Origin: Acinetobacter terrae
GTDB lineage: Bacteria > Pseudomonadota > Gammaproteobacteria > Pseudomonadales > Moraxellaceae
Reading direction: 5' to 3'
Assembly (NCBI RefSeq): GCF_013004375.1
Contig: NZ_JABERI010000001.1
Coordinates: 124,001-188,000, forward strand
Length of the DNA: 64,000 bases
Below the pieces are notes generated by a model, which made no database searches, was not told the origin of the DNA, and was given only the letters and a program-made list of their open reading frames with translations. This document shows positions 1-12,910 of the stretch, in pieces (positions within the stretch are counted from its first letter, which is position 1; every line of letters starts with the position of its first letter). A program made the translations under genes and the position numbers.

Positions 1-263
1 GGTTTTAATTCAAATGTTTTAGGATTAAATAAAAGTGTTTTATCTTCCTCTAAAATATCTTCGCCTTTTTGATCTTGTTTCCATTTTACTGCAGAAATTT
101 CAAATACCCTCGACTTCGTTAATCCGGTGCTTTCGACGCTGACGGTCGTACTTCTTTGCCGAGTAGAATCCTGAATATATAATTGTATAGGGTTAAATTT
201 TATTCCTGCAGATACAGAAAAACTTAACAAAAGTAATCCACAAAAACCCATTATTTTTTGCAT
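1..263 (-). CDS. Fimbrial periplasmic chaperone, 3' end missing
   Basis: Only the first 87 codons lie in the window; the gene runs off the left edge. The protein starts with a clear signal peptide (MQKIMGFCGLLLLSFSVSA). An immunoglobulin-like PapD/CsuC-type N-terminal domain follows: hydrophobic strands, a VKWKQD segment, and a closing 'LLFNPKTFEL' stretch where such chaperones have their P-x-x-F strand. Family members escort fimbrial subunits through the periplasm to an outer-membrane usher. It lies 111 bp downstream of the fimbrial subunit gene on the same strand, so both are probably one locus that continues to the left with an usher. The chaperone fold is inferred from a partial sequence. 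This short stretch suggests, but does not prove, the archaic (Csu-like) class. Confidence 0.75.
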   Translation of the reverse strand, partial: MQKIMGFCGLLLLSFSVSAGIKFNPIQLYIQDSTRQRSTTVSVESTGLTKSRVFEISAVKWKQDQKGEDILEEDKTLLFNPKTFELK

Positions 264-310
264 TATTATTCACCCCAAATATATAAAATTATTTTTCTGC
301 TATAAAGGCT

Positions 311-342
311 AAAAATAGGAGATGCTGAAACGCACCTCCTAT
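311..342 (-). terminator. Intra-operon terminator between fimbrial subunit and chaperone
   Basis: On the minus strand an 11-bp stem (ATAGGAGGTGC pairing with GCATCTCCTAT, one G-T pair) with a 6-nt loop is followed by a run of five T. It sits after the subunit stop codon and before the chaperone start, so it should stop part of the transcription and yield more subunit than chaperone mRNA. Confidence 0.65.
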
Positions 343-374
343 ATGACACTTTTTGAAATAGAGAATCTTTTAAT

Positions 375-887
375 CTAGAATTTAATTTCTACACCATAAG
401 TTCCCTTATAATTACCGGCATATGTCCCAATACCAATGTTCCGGGCATAAGCTTTAACACCATAAGTGTGCTCTCTTCCATCCCAATTCACCGTAGAACC
501 ATTGCGGTATGTAGCACCCCCACGTCGAGTCGTGTCGACACTTACTGGCACAGAGCGACTACCATTTACCAATGTTGAAGGTGGTGTAATAGCTAAACGA
601 TAATCCGCATTGGTACGTACAGCAAAGGTTGTGGAATCGGTATAATTATTTTGTTCTGTAAGTACAAGAGTTGAATCTGCAATATCAAGATCACAATGCT
701 TAGGAACTTCTAATACAATATCAATCTTCCCTTTACAATCATGACCACAAGCAGATTTTCCTGGTTTATGTGGTTGACTCCCCGGACCTCCTGGACCTCC
801 TGGACCTCCTGGACCTCCTGCATACACACTTGTTGCACATACACCAAAGGCTAATGCTGCTAATGCTGCTTGTATTGTTTTATTCAT
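375..887 (-). CDS. Fimbrial major-subunit-like protein with GGP repeat tract
   Basis: 170-residue secreted protein. The signal peptide ends near 'SVYA'. A collagen-like (GGP)n tract follows, then a short region with two cysteines (SACGHDCKG), then a beta-rich domain that ends in 'GTYGVEIKF'. That ending is typical of chaperone-usher or spore-coat-U subunits, where the final strand binds the chaperone. A longer start at 899 exists, but the ATG at 887 has GGAG at the right distance and the longer form would overlap it. The chaperone gene lies just downstream. The Gly-Pro tract between signal peptide and fold is unusual: in archaic pilins the mature N-terminus is the donor strand that fills the next subunit. 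The fimbrial role is inferred from context and strand pattern. Confidence 0.65.
   Translation of the reverse strand: MNKTIQAALAALAFGVCATSVYAGGPGGPGGPGGPGSQPHKPGKSACGHDCKGKIDIVLEVPKHCDLDIADSTLVLTEQNNYTDSTTFAVRTNADYRLAITPPSTLVNGSRSVPVSVDTTRRGGATYRNGSTVNWDGREHTYGVKAYARNIGIGTYAGNYKGTYGVEIKF
784..819. repeat. 9-bp tandem repeat in the fimbrial subunit gene
   Basis: Four identical copies of GGACCTCCT (plus strand) encode the Gly-Gly-Pro tract. The unit is a multiple of three, so copy-number changes would lengthen or shorten the tract without shifting the frame. Confidence 0.9.
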
Positions 888-1871
888 AACTTTCTCCATT
901 TCTTTTTTTTAAAAGAATGTATATAAGAATGTATATATATTTAATTTTAACAATTACGTTTGTAACTCTTCTTATTATGAGTAAGATTTCGTAATCGTTA
1001 AGCTATCTTATTACTATTGATATAAAAATTTTAAAAATGTTATTATTCACAATATTTTTTTATATTTTAATTTTTAAATTACATTCACAGCTATAGTGTT
1101 ATTTTTATTAATATTTAATCTATTAAACAATAAGATACAATTTAAATTTGTTTCCAGTTATGTCAAAAAATAACTAAATGTTTCTCGAAATATAGTAATA
1201 AAAAGTTAAATACATAATTTATATATTTTTTTTAAATCATTTTGGTATTACATAAAAATAGAATAAGTTCACACAATTTACAAAATAGTGTATTTAATTC
1301 CTTATTTTTCAATAAATATGTGATTTATTTTTTAATTTTATGTTCTTTTTCAAACGATGAAATATTAACAGAACTTTATACCCAAATTCTAAATACGAAG
1401 GTTATTGCAAAACAAGCTATTGTAAAATAAAGAATAAATAATAAAAAACCTGATTTATACAGCAGTATTGAAACAAAATACTGCCATAATTATTAATTAT
1501 TTTGATTGTGTTTATTTACTTCCAAGATTTTCTGAACTGTAAGTGATCGTACTTACTTTAATTCAGTATGTAATATTTTGAGAATGATTTTTTCGAGAAA
1601 TTACACTGTGGTATTAATTAGGGAATTAATTACAAAAAACTTACAATGAATATTCATTTAATTTTAAATTTTAAATTTCTGCTTTATAATTAAATAGCAT
1701 TTAATCGTCAAAAAAGCCCAAAAACCGACTCATTTAAAAAAAATAATTTCACCAAAACAAAATTCTTAAATTATATTTATTTTTATATAAAAAATTTAAC
1801 ATTAAAAAGCTTAAATCTATAATTTAATATAAGCCTACACATACCATAACAATTTTATTAAAAGGTCATAT
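888..1871. other. Very AT-rich intergenic region
   Basis: About 980 bp without a convincing gene. It must hold the promoter of the minus-strand fimbrial gene near its left end. The only notable structure is a perfect 8-bp inverted repeat, GCAGTATT at 1462-1469 and AATACTGC at 1477-1484, with a 7-nt loop and weakly T-rich flanks. A 62-codon plus-strand frame at 1242 has no ribosome-binding site and reads as translated AT-rich DNA. I see nothing else. Confidence 0.6.
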
Positions 1872-2687
1872 TTATTCCATCCGATTTAACAACCCTTTTT
1901 GCACTTGGTATAATTGCCCCTCCCCAAAATCAATTTGTTGTTTTTCTCCATGTAAATTTGGAAATCCCACAATCTTTTCAAGTTGTGGTGAGCGCTGAAA
2001 TTTTTGGGTTTTGGGGTTAAACATCCAGTAAATATAACGTTTATCTTGAATAGTTCGTTCTTCTGAAATATCTGACAACACAATGTCATAATATCCATCA
2101 AAATTAACATCCATATAACCAATACTTTTCGGAAATGCAGTAAATCCTGTCAGAGTTTGTGCAACATTGTTATTATTTTTATTCACAATATCTATTCGTT
2201 TGAGTATTGAACCATAGGGCTGATTAATATCTTCCAGACCATAAAATTTAAAAATGAAATTTGGTTTATCTGAGACCTTTATTGCAGGCTCAAACTGAAT
2301 AGATTTTCCCAAAGTATCATCACCTTCAGCAAACATCGCCTTAAGATCACCGCTATCGGCATTAAGCATCCCTGATAATTGATAAGTCTTATTTGTTATA
2401 TTTTCAGAGTCAGCATCAACAGATTTTAAATTCAACTGATCGCCTTTTTGCAATCCTTTTAAATTGATTGTCTGCTCTTCACCAAGGTCATATAAAGTGG
2501 CATGTGGATTCCAAATACCAGCATACAGACTAAGAAAATAACGTCCTTCGGTCGATTTCAACATGCGTTGCATGGAAACACGAACATTATTGAGTGGCTT
2601 GTATTCTGGAGCATTTAAAACTGTTTCAGCCGGACTTAGGTTAGAAAAACTCAACGCAGCAATACAAAGCAATAATTTAGTTCTCAT
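1872..2687 (-). CDS. Exported protein with a DxNxDGxxD calcium-loop motif
   Basis: 271 residues starting with a signal peptide (cleavage near 'LSPA-ET'). No close family is recognised with certainty. Near residue 200 the segment 'MDVNFDGYYDIVL' has the DxNxDGxxD pattern of FG-GAP/VCBS-like calcium loops, followed by aromatic text ('YIYWMFNP', 'FQRSPQLEKI') as in XAC2610-type exported proteins. This suggests a periplasmic or surface beta-structured protein that binds calcium, of unknown role. It follows ilvC on the same strand, but the terminator at 2734-2765 separates them, so it probably has its own promoter. Confidence 0.7.
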   Translation of the reverse strand: MRTKLLLCIAALSFSNLSPAETVLNAPEYKPLNNVRVSMQRMLKSTEGRYFLSLYAGIWNPHATLYDLGEEQTINLKGLQKGDQLNLKSVDADSENITNKTYQLSGMLNADSGDLKAMFAEGDDTLGKSIQFEPAIKVSDKPNFIFKFYGLEDINQPYGSILKRIDIVNKNNNNVAQTLTGFTAFPKSIGYMDVNFDGYYDIVLSDISEERTIQDKRYIYWMFNPKTQKFQRSPQLEKIVGFPNLHGEKQQIDFGEGQLYQVQKGLLNRME

Positions 2688-2733
2688 TGTTCAGCACACT
2701 CAATAATGCGGACGATTATGAGTACTGTATCAC

Positions 2734-2765
2734 AAAAAAACCGCTCAATTGAGCGGCCTTTTTGT
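2734..2765 (-). terminator. Terminator after ilvC
   Basis: A perfect 16-bp palindrome (CCGCTCAATTGAGCGG, 2741-2756) is flanked by seven A on the left and a T run on the right, so it can act in both directions. On the minus strand it lies just past the ilvC stop. Confidence 0.85.
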
Positions 2766-2787
2766 ATCTTTGAAACAGAAAGAAAAC

Positions 2788-3816
<1,029 letters not shown>

Positions 3817-3840
3817 TTAAATGCTTTTGTTTCCTTTTAT

Positions 3841-3876
3841 CCAAGCCAATGATGTTATTGGTATTCATTGGCTTGG
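3841..3876. repeat. Perfect stem-loop in the ilvH-ilvC spacer
   Basis: CCAAGCCAATG (3841-3851) and CATTGGCTTGG (3866-3876) form an 11-bp perfect stem with a 14-nt loop. No T run follows on the minus strand, so it is not a classical terminator. It is better placed as an mRNA processing or stability element, or a protein-binding dyad in front of ilvC. Confidence 0.8.
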
Positions 3877-3925
3877 AACCTCACCTATTAAGATGAGTAG
3901 AATGTGTGAATAAAATTAAAATCTG

Positions 3926-4417
3926 TTAGATGGTTAAAACTTTTTCGCCGCGCGCGATGCCTGAAACACCTGAACGCACCACTTCAAGAATGGTATTTTC
4001 TGCTAGTGCATCAATAAAACCATCTAGCTTTTCAGTGGTACCTGCGATTTGAATCGTATACGTCGTCGGTGTTACATCGACAATTTGTGCACGAAAAATA
4101 TCTGCAGTACGTTTAATTTCAGCACGAGCTGATCCAAGTGATTTCAATTTAATCAACATGAGTTCACGCTCAATGTGTGCACCTTCAGACAAATCTACAA
4201 CCTTTACAACTTCAACCAACTTGTTGAGTTGTTTGGTGATTTGTTCAATTTTATGATCATCACCATAAGTAGTCAGTGTCAAACGCGACATGGTTGGATC
4301 TTCCGTCGGTGCGACGTTCAAAGTCTCAATGTTATAACCACGTTGAGAAAATAAACCTACCAAACGTGAAAGCGCACCAGCTTCGTTTTCAACGAGTACA
4401 GAAATTATGTGTCTCAT
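3926..4417 (-). CDS. ilvH: Acetolactate synthase small (regulatory) subunit
   Basis: 163 residues starting [20 protein letters not shown], the normal start of IlvH. An upstream start at 4444 would only add residues inside the preceding gene. The N-terminal ACT domain (about 1-80) binds valine for feedback inhibition; the C-terminal part activates the large subunit. The start overlaps the ilvI stop in an ATGA arrangement (4414-4417), a sign of translational coupling that keeps the two subunits balanced. Confidence 0.97.
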   Translation of the reverse strand: MRHIISVLVENEAGALSRLVGLFSQRGYNIETLNVAPTEDPTMSRLTLTTYGDDHKIEQITKQLNKLVEVVKVVDLSEGAHIERELMLIKLKSLGSARAEIKRTADIFRAQIVDVTPTTYTIQIAGTTEKLDGFIDALAENTILEVVRSGVSGIARGEKVLTI

Positions 4418-6141
4418 TTTGTGCGCTCTCCTTTTCCTAACCACATATCTTTCATAGATTGACCAGCAACCAACATTGGATAAACGTGCTCTGAACGATC
4501 AACCATGACGTTGATGAATACGCATTTATCATTAATGGCCATTGCTTCTGCAAGCTTAGACTCAAGCTCATCTGCATGGTCAATTTGAATACCGACGTGA
4601 CCGTAGGCTTCCATCAATTTGGCAAAATCTGGCAATGAATCTACATAAGAGCTTGAATGACGACCTTCGTAATTCATATCCTGCCATTGTTTAACCATCC
4701 CTAGAGCACGGTTATTCAAGCAGAGAATTTTCACATTTAAGCCATATTGCTTACATGTCGATAATTCCTGGATACACATCTGAATCGATGCTTCACCAGT
4801 AATACAAACCACTTGCTGATCCGGGAATGCGAGTTTCGCAGCCATGGCATATGGCAAACCCACACCCATTGTTCCCAAACCGCCAGAGTTGATCCATTGA
4901 CGTGGACGTTTGTATGTATAGTAGTTGGCACCAAACATCTGATGCTGACCTACGTCCGAAGTAATGATGGCTTCACTGTTGGTGATACGATCAAGTGCTT
5001 CAACCACCTGTTGTGGTTTCATTACACCATCAACGCCCGCTTCATAACGCAAGCCATGTACTTTGCGCCATTCATTGATTTGAGACCACCATGCAGCAAT
5101 CGCTTCAGGATTTGGCTTAGAAACATTCATTTGTTTCAATTGAACCAACATCTCTTGAAGTACAGGTTCTACTGCACCCACGATTGGAATATGCGCCATG
5201 ATGGTTTTTGAAATCGTCGCTGGATCGATATCAATATGAATTACTTTGGCATTCGGACAGAATTTTGCTGGATTGTTGGTTACACGGTCATCGAAACGCG
5301 CACCTATACACAAAATCACATCTGCATTGTGCATGGTCATGTTGGCTTCATAGGTACCATGCATACCCAACATACCAACGAACTGCTCATCATTACCCGG
5401 GAAAGCACCTAAGCCCATAAGGGTATTGGTTACCGGGAAATTTAGAAGATGTGCAAGCTCTGTAAGTAATTCCGATGCATTGCCTTGAACAACACCACCA
5501 CCACTATAGATGACTGGACGTTCAGCACTAATCAATTCTTCAATGGCTTTACGGATTTGACCTGAATGACCACGATGTGGTGGTTGATACGAACGCATCT
5601 TCACTTTTTCAGGATATTCGTAAGCAAATTTTTCTGCAGGATTGGTTACATCTTTAGGAATATCAACAACTACAGGACCTGGACGACCTGAAGACGCAAT
5701 ATAGAATGCTTTTTTAATAATTCCAGGAATTTCACTGGCATGACGCACCTGGAAACTATGTTTCACAATTGGACGAGAAACACCAACCATGTCTGTTTCT
5801 TGGAATGCATCTTCGCCAATTAAATGTGTTGCAACCTGACCAGACAAAATCACCATTGGGATTGAGTCCATATATGCCGTTGCAATAGGCGTTACCGTGT
5901 TGGTTGCGCCTGGACCCGATGTGACAAGTACCACACCAGTTTTACCTGTTACGCGCGAATAGGCATCTGCCATGTGACCAGCAGCTTGCTCATGACGTAC
6001 GAGGTAATGATTGATTTTGTCTTGTTGAAAGAGCGCGTCGTAAATATGAAGTACTGCGCCGCCTGGGTATCCAAATAAATGTTCAACGCCTTCGTCCGCC
6101 AATGCGCGAACGAGCATTTCACCACCAGATAAAAGTTCCAA
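4414..6141 (-). CDS. ilvI: Acetolactate synthase large (catalytic) subunit
   Basis: 575 residues, matching IlvI length. It is a thiamine-diphosphate enzyme that condenses two pyruvates, or pyruvate with 2-oxobutyrate. Visible features are the N-terminal '[15 protein letters not shown]' and catalytic-Glu region '[13 protein letters not shown]', the FAD-linked middle domain, and the ThDP motif '[14 protein letters not shown] ... CLNN', where GEA replaces the more common GDG/GDA. The start codon is TTG (6141-6139) with AGGGTGA about 8 nt upstream. An extended -10 element (TGCTATAAC on the minus strand, complement of 6216-6224) lies upstream. It is the first gene of ilvI-ilvH(-ilvC). Confidence 0.97.
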   Translation of the reverse strand: MELLSGGEMLVRALADEGVEHLFGYPGGAVLHIYDALFQQDKINHYLVRHEQAAGHMADAYSRVTGKTGVVLVTSGPGATNTVTPIATAYMDSIPMVILSGQVATHLIGEDAFQETDMVGVSRPIVKHSFQVRHASEIPGIIKKAFYIASSGRPGPVVVDIPKDVTNPAEKFAYEYPEKVKMRSYQPPHRGHSGQIRKAIEELISAERPVIYSGGGVVQGNASELLTELAHLLNFPVTNTLMGLGAFPGNDEQFVGMLGMHGTYEANMTMHNADVILCIGARFDDRVTNNPAKFCPNAKVIHIDIDPATISKTIMAHIPIVGAVEPVLQEMLVQLKQMNVSKPNPEAIAAWWSQINEWRKVHGLRYEAGVDGVMKPQQVVEALDRITNSEAIITSDVGQHQMFGANYYTYKRPRQWINSGGLGTMGVGLPYAMAAKLAFPDQQVVCITGEASIQMCIQELSTCKQYGLNVKILCLNNRALGMVKQWQDMNYEGRHSSSYVDSLPDFAKLMEAYGHVGIQIDHADELESKLAEAMAINDKCVFINVMVDRSEHVYPMLVAGQSMKDMWLGKGERTK

Positions 6142-6939
6142 CGTGATTCACCCTAATCTTTTTCACTAACAAATGGAGGGCATTTGTAGTGGTTAATTCA
6201 TTAACTGTCTGCACTGTTATAGCACACAAATTTCATAGTTTTCATAGCAATAGGAAAAAAATCTGACCTGACTGCTGTTTGAGCAATATGAGGTCTAAAA
6301 CATGTTGGGATAAACACATTTTGTTGGCTTTGTTCAGCTTCTCGGCTAGAGAAGAAGTCCATTGCTAAAATGACGCTGATTCGAAGGGTGATCAAATAAA
6401 CGCATATAAAACTACAGTCAGCATTTTTGTGGTTTCGACTATTAAAGTCAAGTTTAAAAATTAGCTTTTTCTTGATTATTTACAGACCGTCTATTTTTTA
6501 AGCTTTATGCGTGATTTCACATTTTATTTGCTTATTGAGGATTTCATGAGAAAAACCAATCACTTCATTACACCTCACATTTTAATGATAAAAAAATATT
6601 ATAAATTAAATAAATAATTTTAATGTGTTGTGATTTTTCAGATTTATCCTTCTTAATAAAAATTTAAAATAACGCTGTCATTTGCAGAATATTTTGTCTT
6701 TATTTTCATCTTAGCCACACTCCTCATACGATCACAAATCAATCGAAAACAGAACAGCTGATATTTAAAAAAGTAACGCCAAAATGAACCATTCTTCATG
6801 CAGAATTCATCATCAATATCATTCGTCAGCTTATCTTTTTTTTCTGCAAATAAATAAAAATCATATAAAATACAAAACTGATAATGTGACTATATTCCAT
6901 ACTTTACAACTGACTGATTATTATAGGGACTTGTTCATT
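6142..6939. other. Intergenic region upstream of ilvI
   Basis: About 800 bp between ilvI (minus) and the DUF4124 gene (plus). The extended -10 for ilvI at 6216-6224 (complement) implies an untranslated leader of roughly 65-70 nt. A small hairpin (CTTCTC/GAGAAG) lies near 6340-6360 but is not followed by T residues. I found no leader peptide rich in Ile, Val or Leu codons downstream of the promoter, so classical attenuation is not supported. The 6440-6780 part is AT-rich and featureless apart from presumed promoters. Confidence 0.5.
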
Positions 6940-7293
6940 ATGTCATCATCTTTCATCAAAATTGGATTCATGGCTGCATGCGTTACCTTCAGTCTAAGTT
7001 CAACCACTGGCTTTGCTAAAGAATATTACAAATGGGTCGATGCAAAAGGTTCTACGCATTACACCACCACCCCACCACCAAAATCTGCCCAGAAAAAAGG
7101 AAAAGTAGATACCTACGGTCCGAATAACCACACGCAAAGCTCTAAAAATACCTCTACCGCAGCAGCAGAGCATGCATCAAAAGAAGCTCAAAATCATGCA
7201 AATGTTGCAGTGGATGCTGCAAATGCAGCTCCCGCGGTAGTACGAGAAGCCGATCGTTCATCAAATTCTAATAAAGTATTATCTGTTCAATAG
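6940..7293 (+). CDS. Periplasmic DUF4124-domain protein
   Basis: 117 residues when started at the ATG at 6940, which has AGGGAC about 10 nt upstream and begins a signal peptide (MSSSFIKIGFMAACVTFSLS...GFA). The frame stays open to 6784, but that extension has no ribosome-binding site. After cleavage comes a short DUF4124 module ('YYKWVDAKGSTHYTTTPPP'), a beta unit common in gammaproteobacterial periplasmic proteins. The rest is an alanine-, serine- and asparagine-rich tail that is probably disordered. The function is unknown. It stands alone in front of leuS with 150 bp between. Confidence 0.8.
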   Translation: MSSSFIKIGFMAACVTFSLSSTTGFAKEYYKWVDAKGSTHYTTTPPPKSAQKKGKVDTYGPNNHTQSSKNTSTAAAEHASKEAQNHANVAVDAANAAPAVVREADRSSNSNKVLSVQ

Positions 7294-7424
7294 TCAGCAA
7301 TCTCTAATTCCCTCCTTTGAAATGGTTTTTGCTGGTTAAAAACTTTTATATTTTTATGATTTATGTCGGGCGCAAAATTCACTTTTTAGTGCATTTTGCG
7401 CTATGCTGTGCAACAAACTTTTAA

Positions 7425-10070
<2,646 letters not shown>

Positions 10071-10075
10071 CTCTT

Positions 10076-10200
10076 ATTTAAAATCCCTCCCCTTGCGGAG
10101 CATGCTCCTCACCTTTGATAAAGGGAGGAGCTGTACTGGCTAGAACCAATTCAAAGCATGGGAAGTCCCCCTTTTGAAAAGGGGGATTTAGGGGGATTAA
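10076..10200. repeat. Dispersed C-rich/G-rich inverted repeat element, copy 1
   Basis: Two inverted units lie between leuS and lptE. The first runs CCCTCCCC...GGAGCATGCTCC...AAAGGGAGG and the second CCCCCTTTTGAAAAGGGGG followed by ATTTAGGGGGATT. Related units occur at 19768-19804 and 53791-53906. Such short non-coding palindromes with C-run/G-run arms look like a genome-wide repeat family. Confidence 0.75.
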
Positions 10201-10226
10201 AATTTAAGATAAAACAAAAGCCAAAC

Positions 10227-10255
10227 AAAGCCCGTTGCCAGCCAACGGGCTTTGA
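10227..10255 (+). terminator. Terminator after leuS
   Basis: Stem GCCCGTTG/CAACGGGC (10230-10237 and 10243-10250) with a 5-nt loop, AAA on the left and a short T-rich tail (TTTGACTTTA). It lies past the repeat element and before lptE. Confidence 0.75.
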
Positions 10256-10332
10256 CTTTACAATCCACTGAGCTTAGGGAAAGATATCCCTCCCAATCAT
10301 TACAATTGGGAAAATTAAATAGAGGAATAAGC

Positions 10333-10869
10333 ATGCATTTAGTTCAACGTGTTGCAGCGGTTGTATTAACTTTGGGTCTAAGTGCTAGCTTAGTCGGTTG
10401 TGGTTTTCATTTAAAAGGAACTACCCCAACCACGGCTCCTGTTGCATACTCTAAAATGAGTTTAGCGCTTCCAAATAACACAGAAGAATTGCACGAAAAA
10501 CTTGCCATTTACCTAGGTGCAACCGGTATTCAACTGAGCAACAATCCAGATGCTTATGTATTACATGTACTTGAATACACACCTCAACGTCATGAACTAA
10601 ACGGTAAATTGGTTGAAACCTTGCTTCGCTTAACTGTAACTTTCCGTATTGAAGATGCCCAAGGTAATCCTGTGACTGAACCACGTACCCTGACTGCTTC
10701 ACGCAGCTATCAATATGACGTCGCGACAGTAAACACCGATGACCAAGAACAGAAGTATCTCAATCAAGTCATTGTTGATGACATTGCACAGCAAATTGTG
10801 CGTCAGATTTCATCCAATCGTTTACCGAAAGTCGTGAACAAACCAGCAGCTGCAACCACTCAACCTTAA
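10333..10869 (+). CDS. lptE: LPS-assembly lipoprotein LptE
   Basis: 178 residues. The ATG at 10333 has AGAGGA 7 nt upstream and starts a lipoprotein signal with lipobox LVGC; the mature protein starts CGFHLKG, a hallmark of LptE (formerly RlpB). LptE plugs the LptD barrel that places lipopolysaccharide in the outer leaflet. The rest matches the short alpha/beta LptE fold ('LYVLHVLEYTPQRHEL'-like strand, 'SRSYQYD'). A longer frame back to 10252 lacks a ribosome-binding site and overlaps the leuS terminator. holA follows 16 bp later, so the two are co-transcribed. Confidence 0.93.
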   Translation: MHLVQRVAAVVLTLGLSASLVGCGFHLKGTTPTTAPVAYSKMSLALPNNTEELHEKLAIYLGATGIQLSNNPDAYVLHVLEYTPQRHELNGKLVETLLRLTVTFRIEDAQGNPVTEPRTLTASRSYQYDVATVNTDDQEQKYLNQVIVDDIAQQIVRQISSNRLPKVVNKPAAATTQP

Positions 10870-10885
10870 AGATAGAAATTAAGCT

Positions 10886-11884
10886 ATGAAACTTGACTAT
10901 CCACAAGCACTAAAACGTGTTGATGAAGCTCGCGGTGCTTGGATTATGTATGGTCAAGAACCCTTACTTGAGCAAAATTTACTCGATGCTTTTCGTCAGA
11001 GTTGGCACAAACAAGAAATTGAACGTCAGCGTTATGACATTAATAATGTCAGTGATTGGAAAAATGTCTTTAATGCTTTAAACAGCTTATCGCTTTTTTC
11101 CAATCAGCTTGCCATTGAAGTGCATGGCAATATCAAGCCAGATGCGAATGGCATCAAGCAACTGAAAAGCTATATTCAGCACAATGAACAAAACCTGTTG
11201 CTTGTGGTAATGCCCAAACAAGACAGCAGCAGCTTAAAATCAAGTTTCTTCCAAGTGGTTGATGCGAATGGCGTCACTGTGCCGCTTACTGCCAACTACC
11301 CACAAGATCGCCAACGAATTCTAGGGATTGAGGCAGAAAAACTGGGGATTAAACTGGCGAATGATGCTTGGCAGTGGCTTGAACAACATCATGAGCATAA
11401 CCTGCTCGCTGCAAAAAACAGTCTGATGCGCGTCAGTGATACTTTTGTCGATGTCGACGTGATTCAGATTGATCATTTGTATTCATGTCTACAAGATCAA
11501 TCGCGCTATACCACTTACGACTTAAATGATGCCCTGCTTGCCGGAAATCTGGCTCAGGCAATTAAAATTTTCCAATATTTAATTGCCTCGGGTGAACCGA
11601 TGAGCCTGATTTTATGGAGTATCAGCAAAGAAATGCGCTTACTGATGCAACTGTTTGAACAGCCGCAAAATGCCTTGCAACTGGGGATTTGGAAAAATAA
11701 AGTCAGCCTATATCAACAAGCGCTAAGACGACTGAATCCAAATAACTTTCTAACCTGGCCTTCGCTGCTGTTACGTATTGATGCATCCATTAAAGGTCTG
11801 GGAAAAGAAAATCCAGAACATCTGGTCTTGCAAGCGATTACCAGTATGTGTGGTCAAATGTTATTTGAATCCCCTACTGCTTAG
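10886..11884 (+). CDS. holA: DNA polymerase III delta subunit
   Basis: 332 residues, close to the 343 of E. coli HolA. It is the clamp-loader subunit that opens the beta sliding clamp. Recognisable points are the N-terminal 'YGQEPLLEQNLLDAFR' (the usual GDEPLL region), 'NSLSLFSNQLAIEVH' and the C-terminal helical collar domain. It follows lptE after 16 bp, as in many gammaproteobacteria. Its last 4 bp overlap the end of the convergent hemerythrin gene. Confidence 0.95.
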   Translation: MKLDYPQALKRVDEARGAWIMYGQEPLLEQNLLDAFRQSWHKQEIERQRYDINNVSDWKNVFNALNSLSLFSNQLAIEVHGNIKPDANGIKQLKSYIQHNEQNLLLVVMPKQDSSSLKSSFFQVVDANGVTVPLTANYPQDRQRILGIEAEKLGIKLANDAWQWLEQHHEHNLLAAKNSLMRVSDTFVDVDVIQIDHLYSCLQDQSRYTTYDLNDALLAGNLAQAIKIFQYLIASGEPMSLILWSISKEMRLLMQLFEQPQNALQLGIWKNKVSLYQQALRRLNPNNFLTWPSLLLRIDASIKGLGKENPEHLVLQAITSMCGQMLFESPTA

Positions 11885-12330
11885 CTGAAAAAACGCGAAA
11901 ACCAGCTTTTACCCTTCTTCTGTTCTTGTGAACGCAAATAGTGCAGCATATTGTCACGCACAGCATCCACATAATCTTGATCATCATGTTGGATATGATT
12001 AATCAACCACTTTGACAGTAATCGATATAAATCATTTTCGACCGATTCTCCCCGATCAAATTTTTGACGATAATCATTCAGCCGTTTAACAAATAAGTCG
12101 TGTATGCCTCTATGAGAAGGCAAATACTGATAACTCACTTGTTCAAGCAAGTTTTCTTCGAAGCTAAAATGTGATTGGGTATAATCAATCAAATCATCCA
12201 AGACTTCTTTGATCTGATTACGATCCCCACTCACTCTAATCTTCTCTAGAGCATTAATGTAATCCAAGATTTGGCGATGTTGATTATCAATCACTTCGAT
12301 TCCAATATTATAACTTTCATTCCATTTCAT
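11881..12330 (-). CDS. Bacteriohemerythrin
   Basis: 149 residues with a complete non-haem di-iron set: H18, H54-x3-E58, H73-x3-H77 and H112-x4-D117, exactly the hemerythrin spacing. These proteins bind O2 reversibly and may store or sense oxygen or deliver it to enzymes. No other domain is attached, so it is a stand-alone cytoplasmic form with a short basic and aromatic tail (KKGKSWFSRFF). It converges on holA with a 4-bp overlap and has its own 5' region of about 580 bp towards macA. Confidence 0.92.
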   Translation of the reverse strand: MKWNESYNIGIEVIDNQHRQILDYINALEKIRVSGDRNQIKEVLDDLIDYTQSHFSFEENLLEQVSYQYLPSHRGIHDLFVKRLNDYRQKFDRGESVENDLYRLLSKWLINHIQHDDQDYVDAVRDNMLHYLRSQEQKKGKSWFSRFFS

Positions 12331-12814
12331 CAGTTATCTCTCACAAATTTTCCTATTAATTTCATGATTTATTGTGCACAATCATTGTGCATAACGCTGT
12401 TATTATTAATCCCATAAAAAAAGTATGGGATTTAATATTACAAACTTTTTTTATTTAAATCTATAGATAAAACAAAGATTTTTTAAAGCCATCAGAACAA
12501 GTCCCTAGCTAGGCATTCCGAAATAAAAGCGAAGCGAAAATATCAAACATAAAAAATTATTCAAATAAAAATTATGAAATAAATCTAGTATCGTTCTACT
12601 CAAATCTAATGTGTTCTCAAGGCCTGAGATTCGTTGGTAAAATCCATTTTCACAGCAGTATTTCTGCGAAACTCAATACTCGAACAGAAATGAGATTTCA
12701 GAAATTTCATTGAATCCAAATTCAATAAAGTGCCAATCGTCTACAAATCACGCCGTAAAAGGCTGGTTTAAAATCAGTTCACAATCTCTTTAGTCACTTT
12801 TCAAGAGATCTCCA
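12331..12814. other. Intergenic region between hemerythrin and macA
   Basis: This divergent promoter region has no open frame of note. It is AT-rich with a small CTAGCTAG palindrome near 12506. Apart from the Fur-like site listed separately at its right end, I see nothing specific. Confidence 0.5.
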
Positions 12815-12835
12815 AAAAGAAAATAATTCTCATTT
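12815..12835. promoter_or_regulatory. Fur box upstream of macA
   Basis: AAAAGAAAATAATTCTCATTT matches the classic Fur palindrome AAATGAGAATNATTCTCATTT at all but two of the positions; the right half is perfect. It lies 75 bp before the macA start, where a repressor would block transcription. This predicts that iron represses the macAB operon. The match is read by eye. Confidence 0.65.
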
Positions 12836-12910
12836 GTTTTTAAAAAATTCACGTTCTATCCTCATTTAGCTTTTATAATCTGTTCAATTTTCTCAATTTA
12901 TACGCTCACT

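Noticed and set aside
1242..1430. 62-codon plus-strand open frame in the AT-rich gap
   Set aside because: No ribosome-binding site, biased AT-rich translation (Asn, Ile, Phe, Lys) and no family resemblance.
6201..6395. 64-codon minus-strand frame upstream of ilvI as a leader peptide with branched-chain residues near its start
   Set aside because: It begins with TTG, has no ribosome-binding site, and mostly lies upstream of the extended -10 that should drive ilvI. No terminator/antiterminator pair follows.
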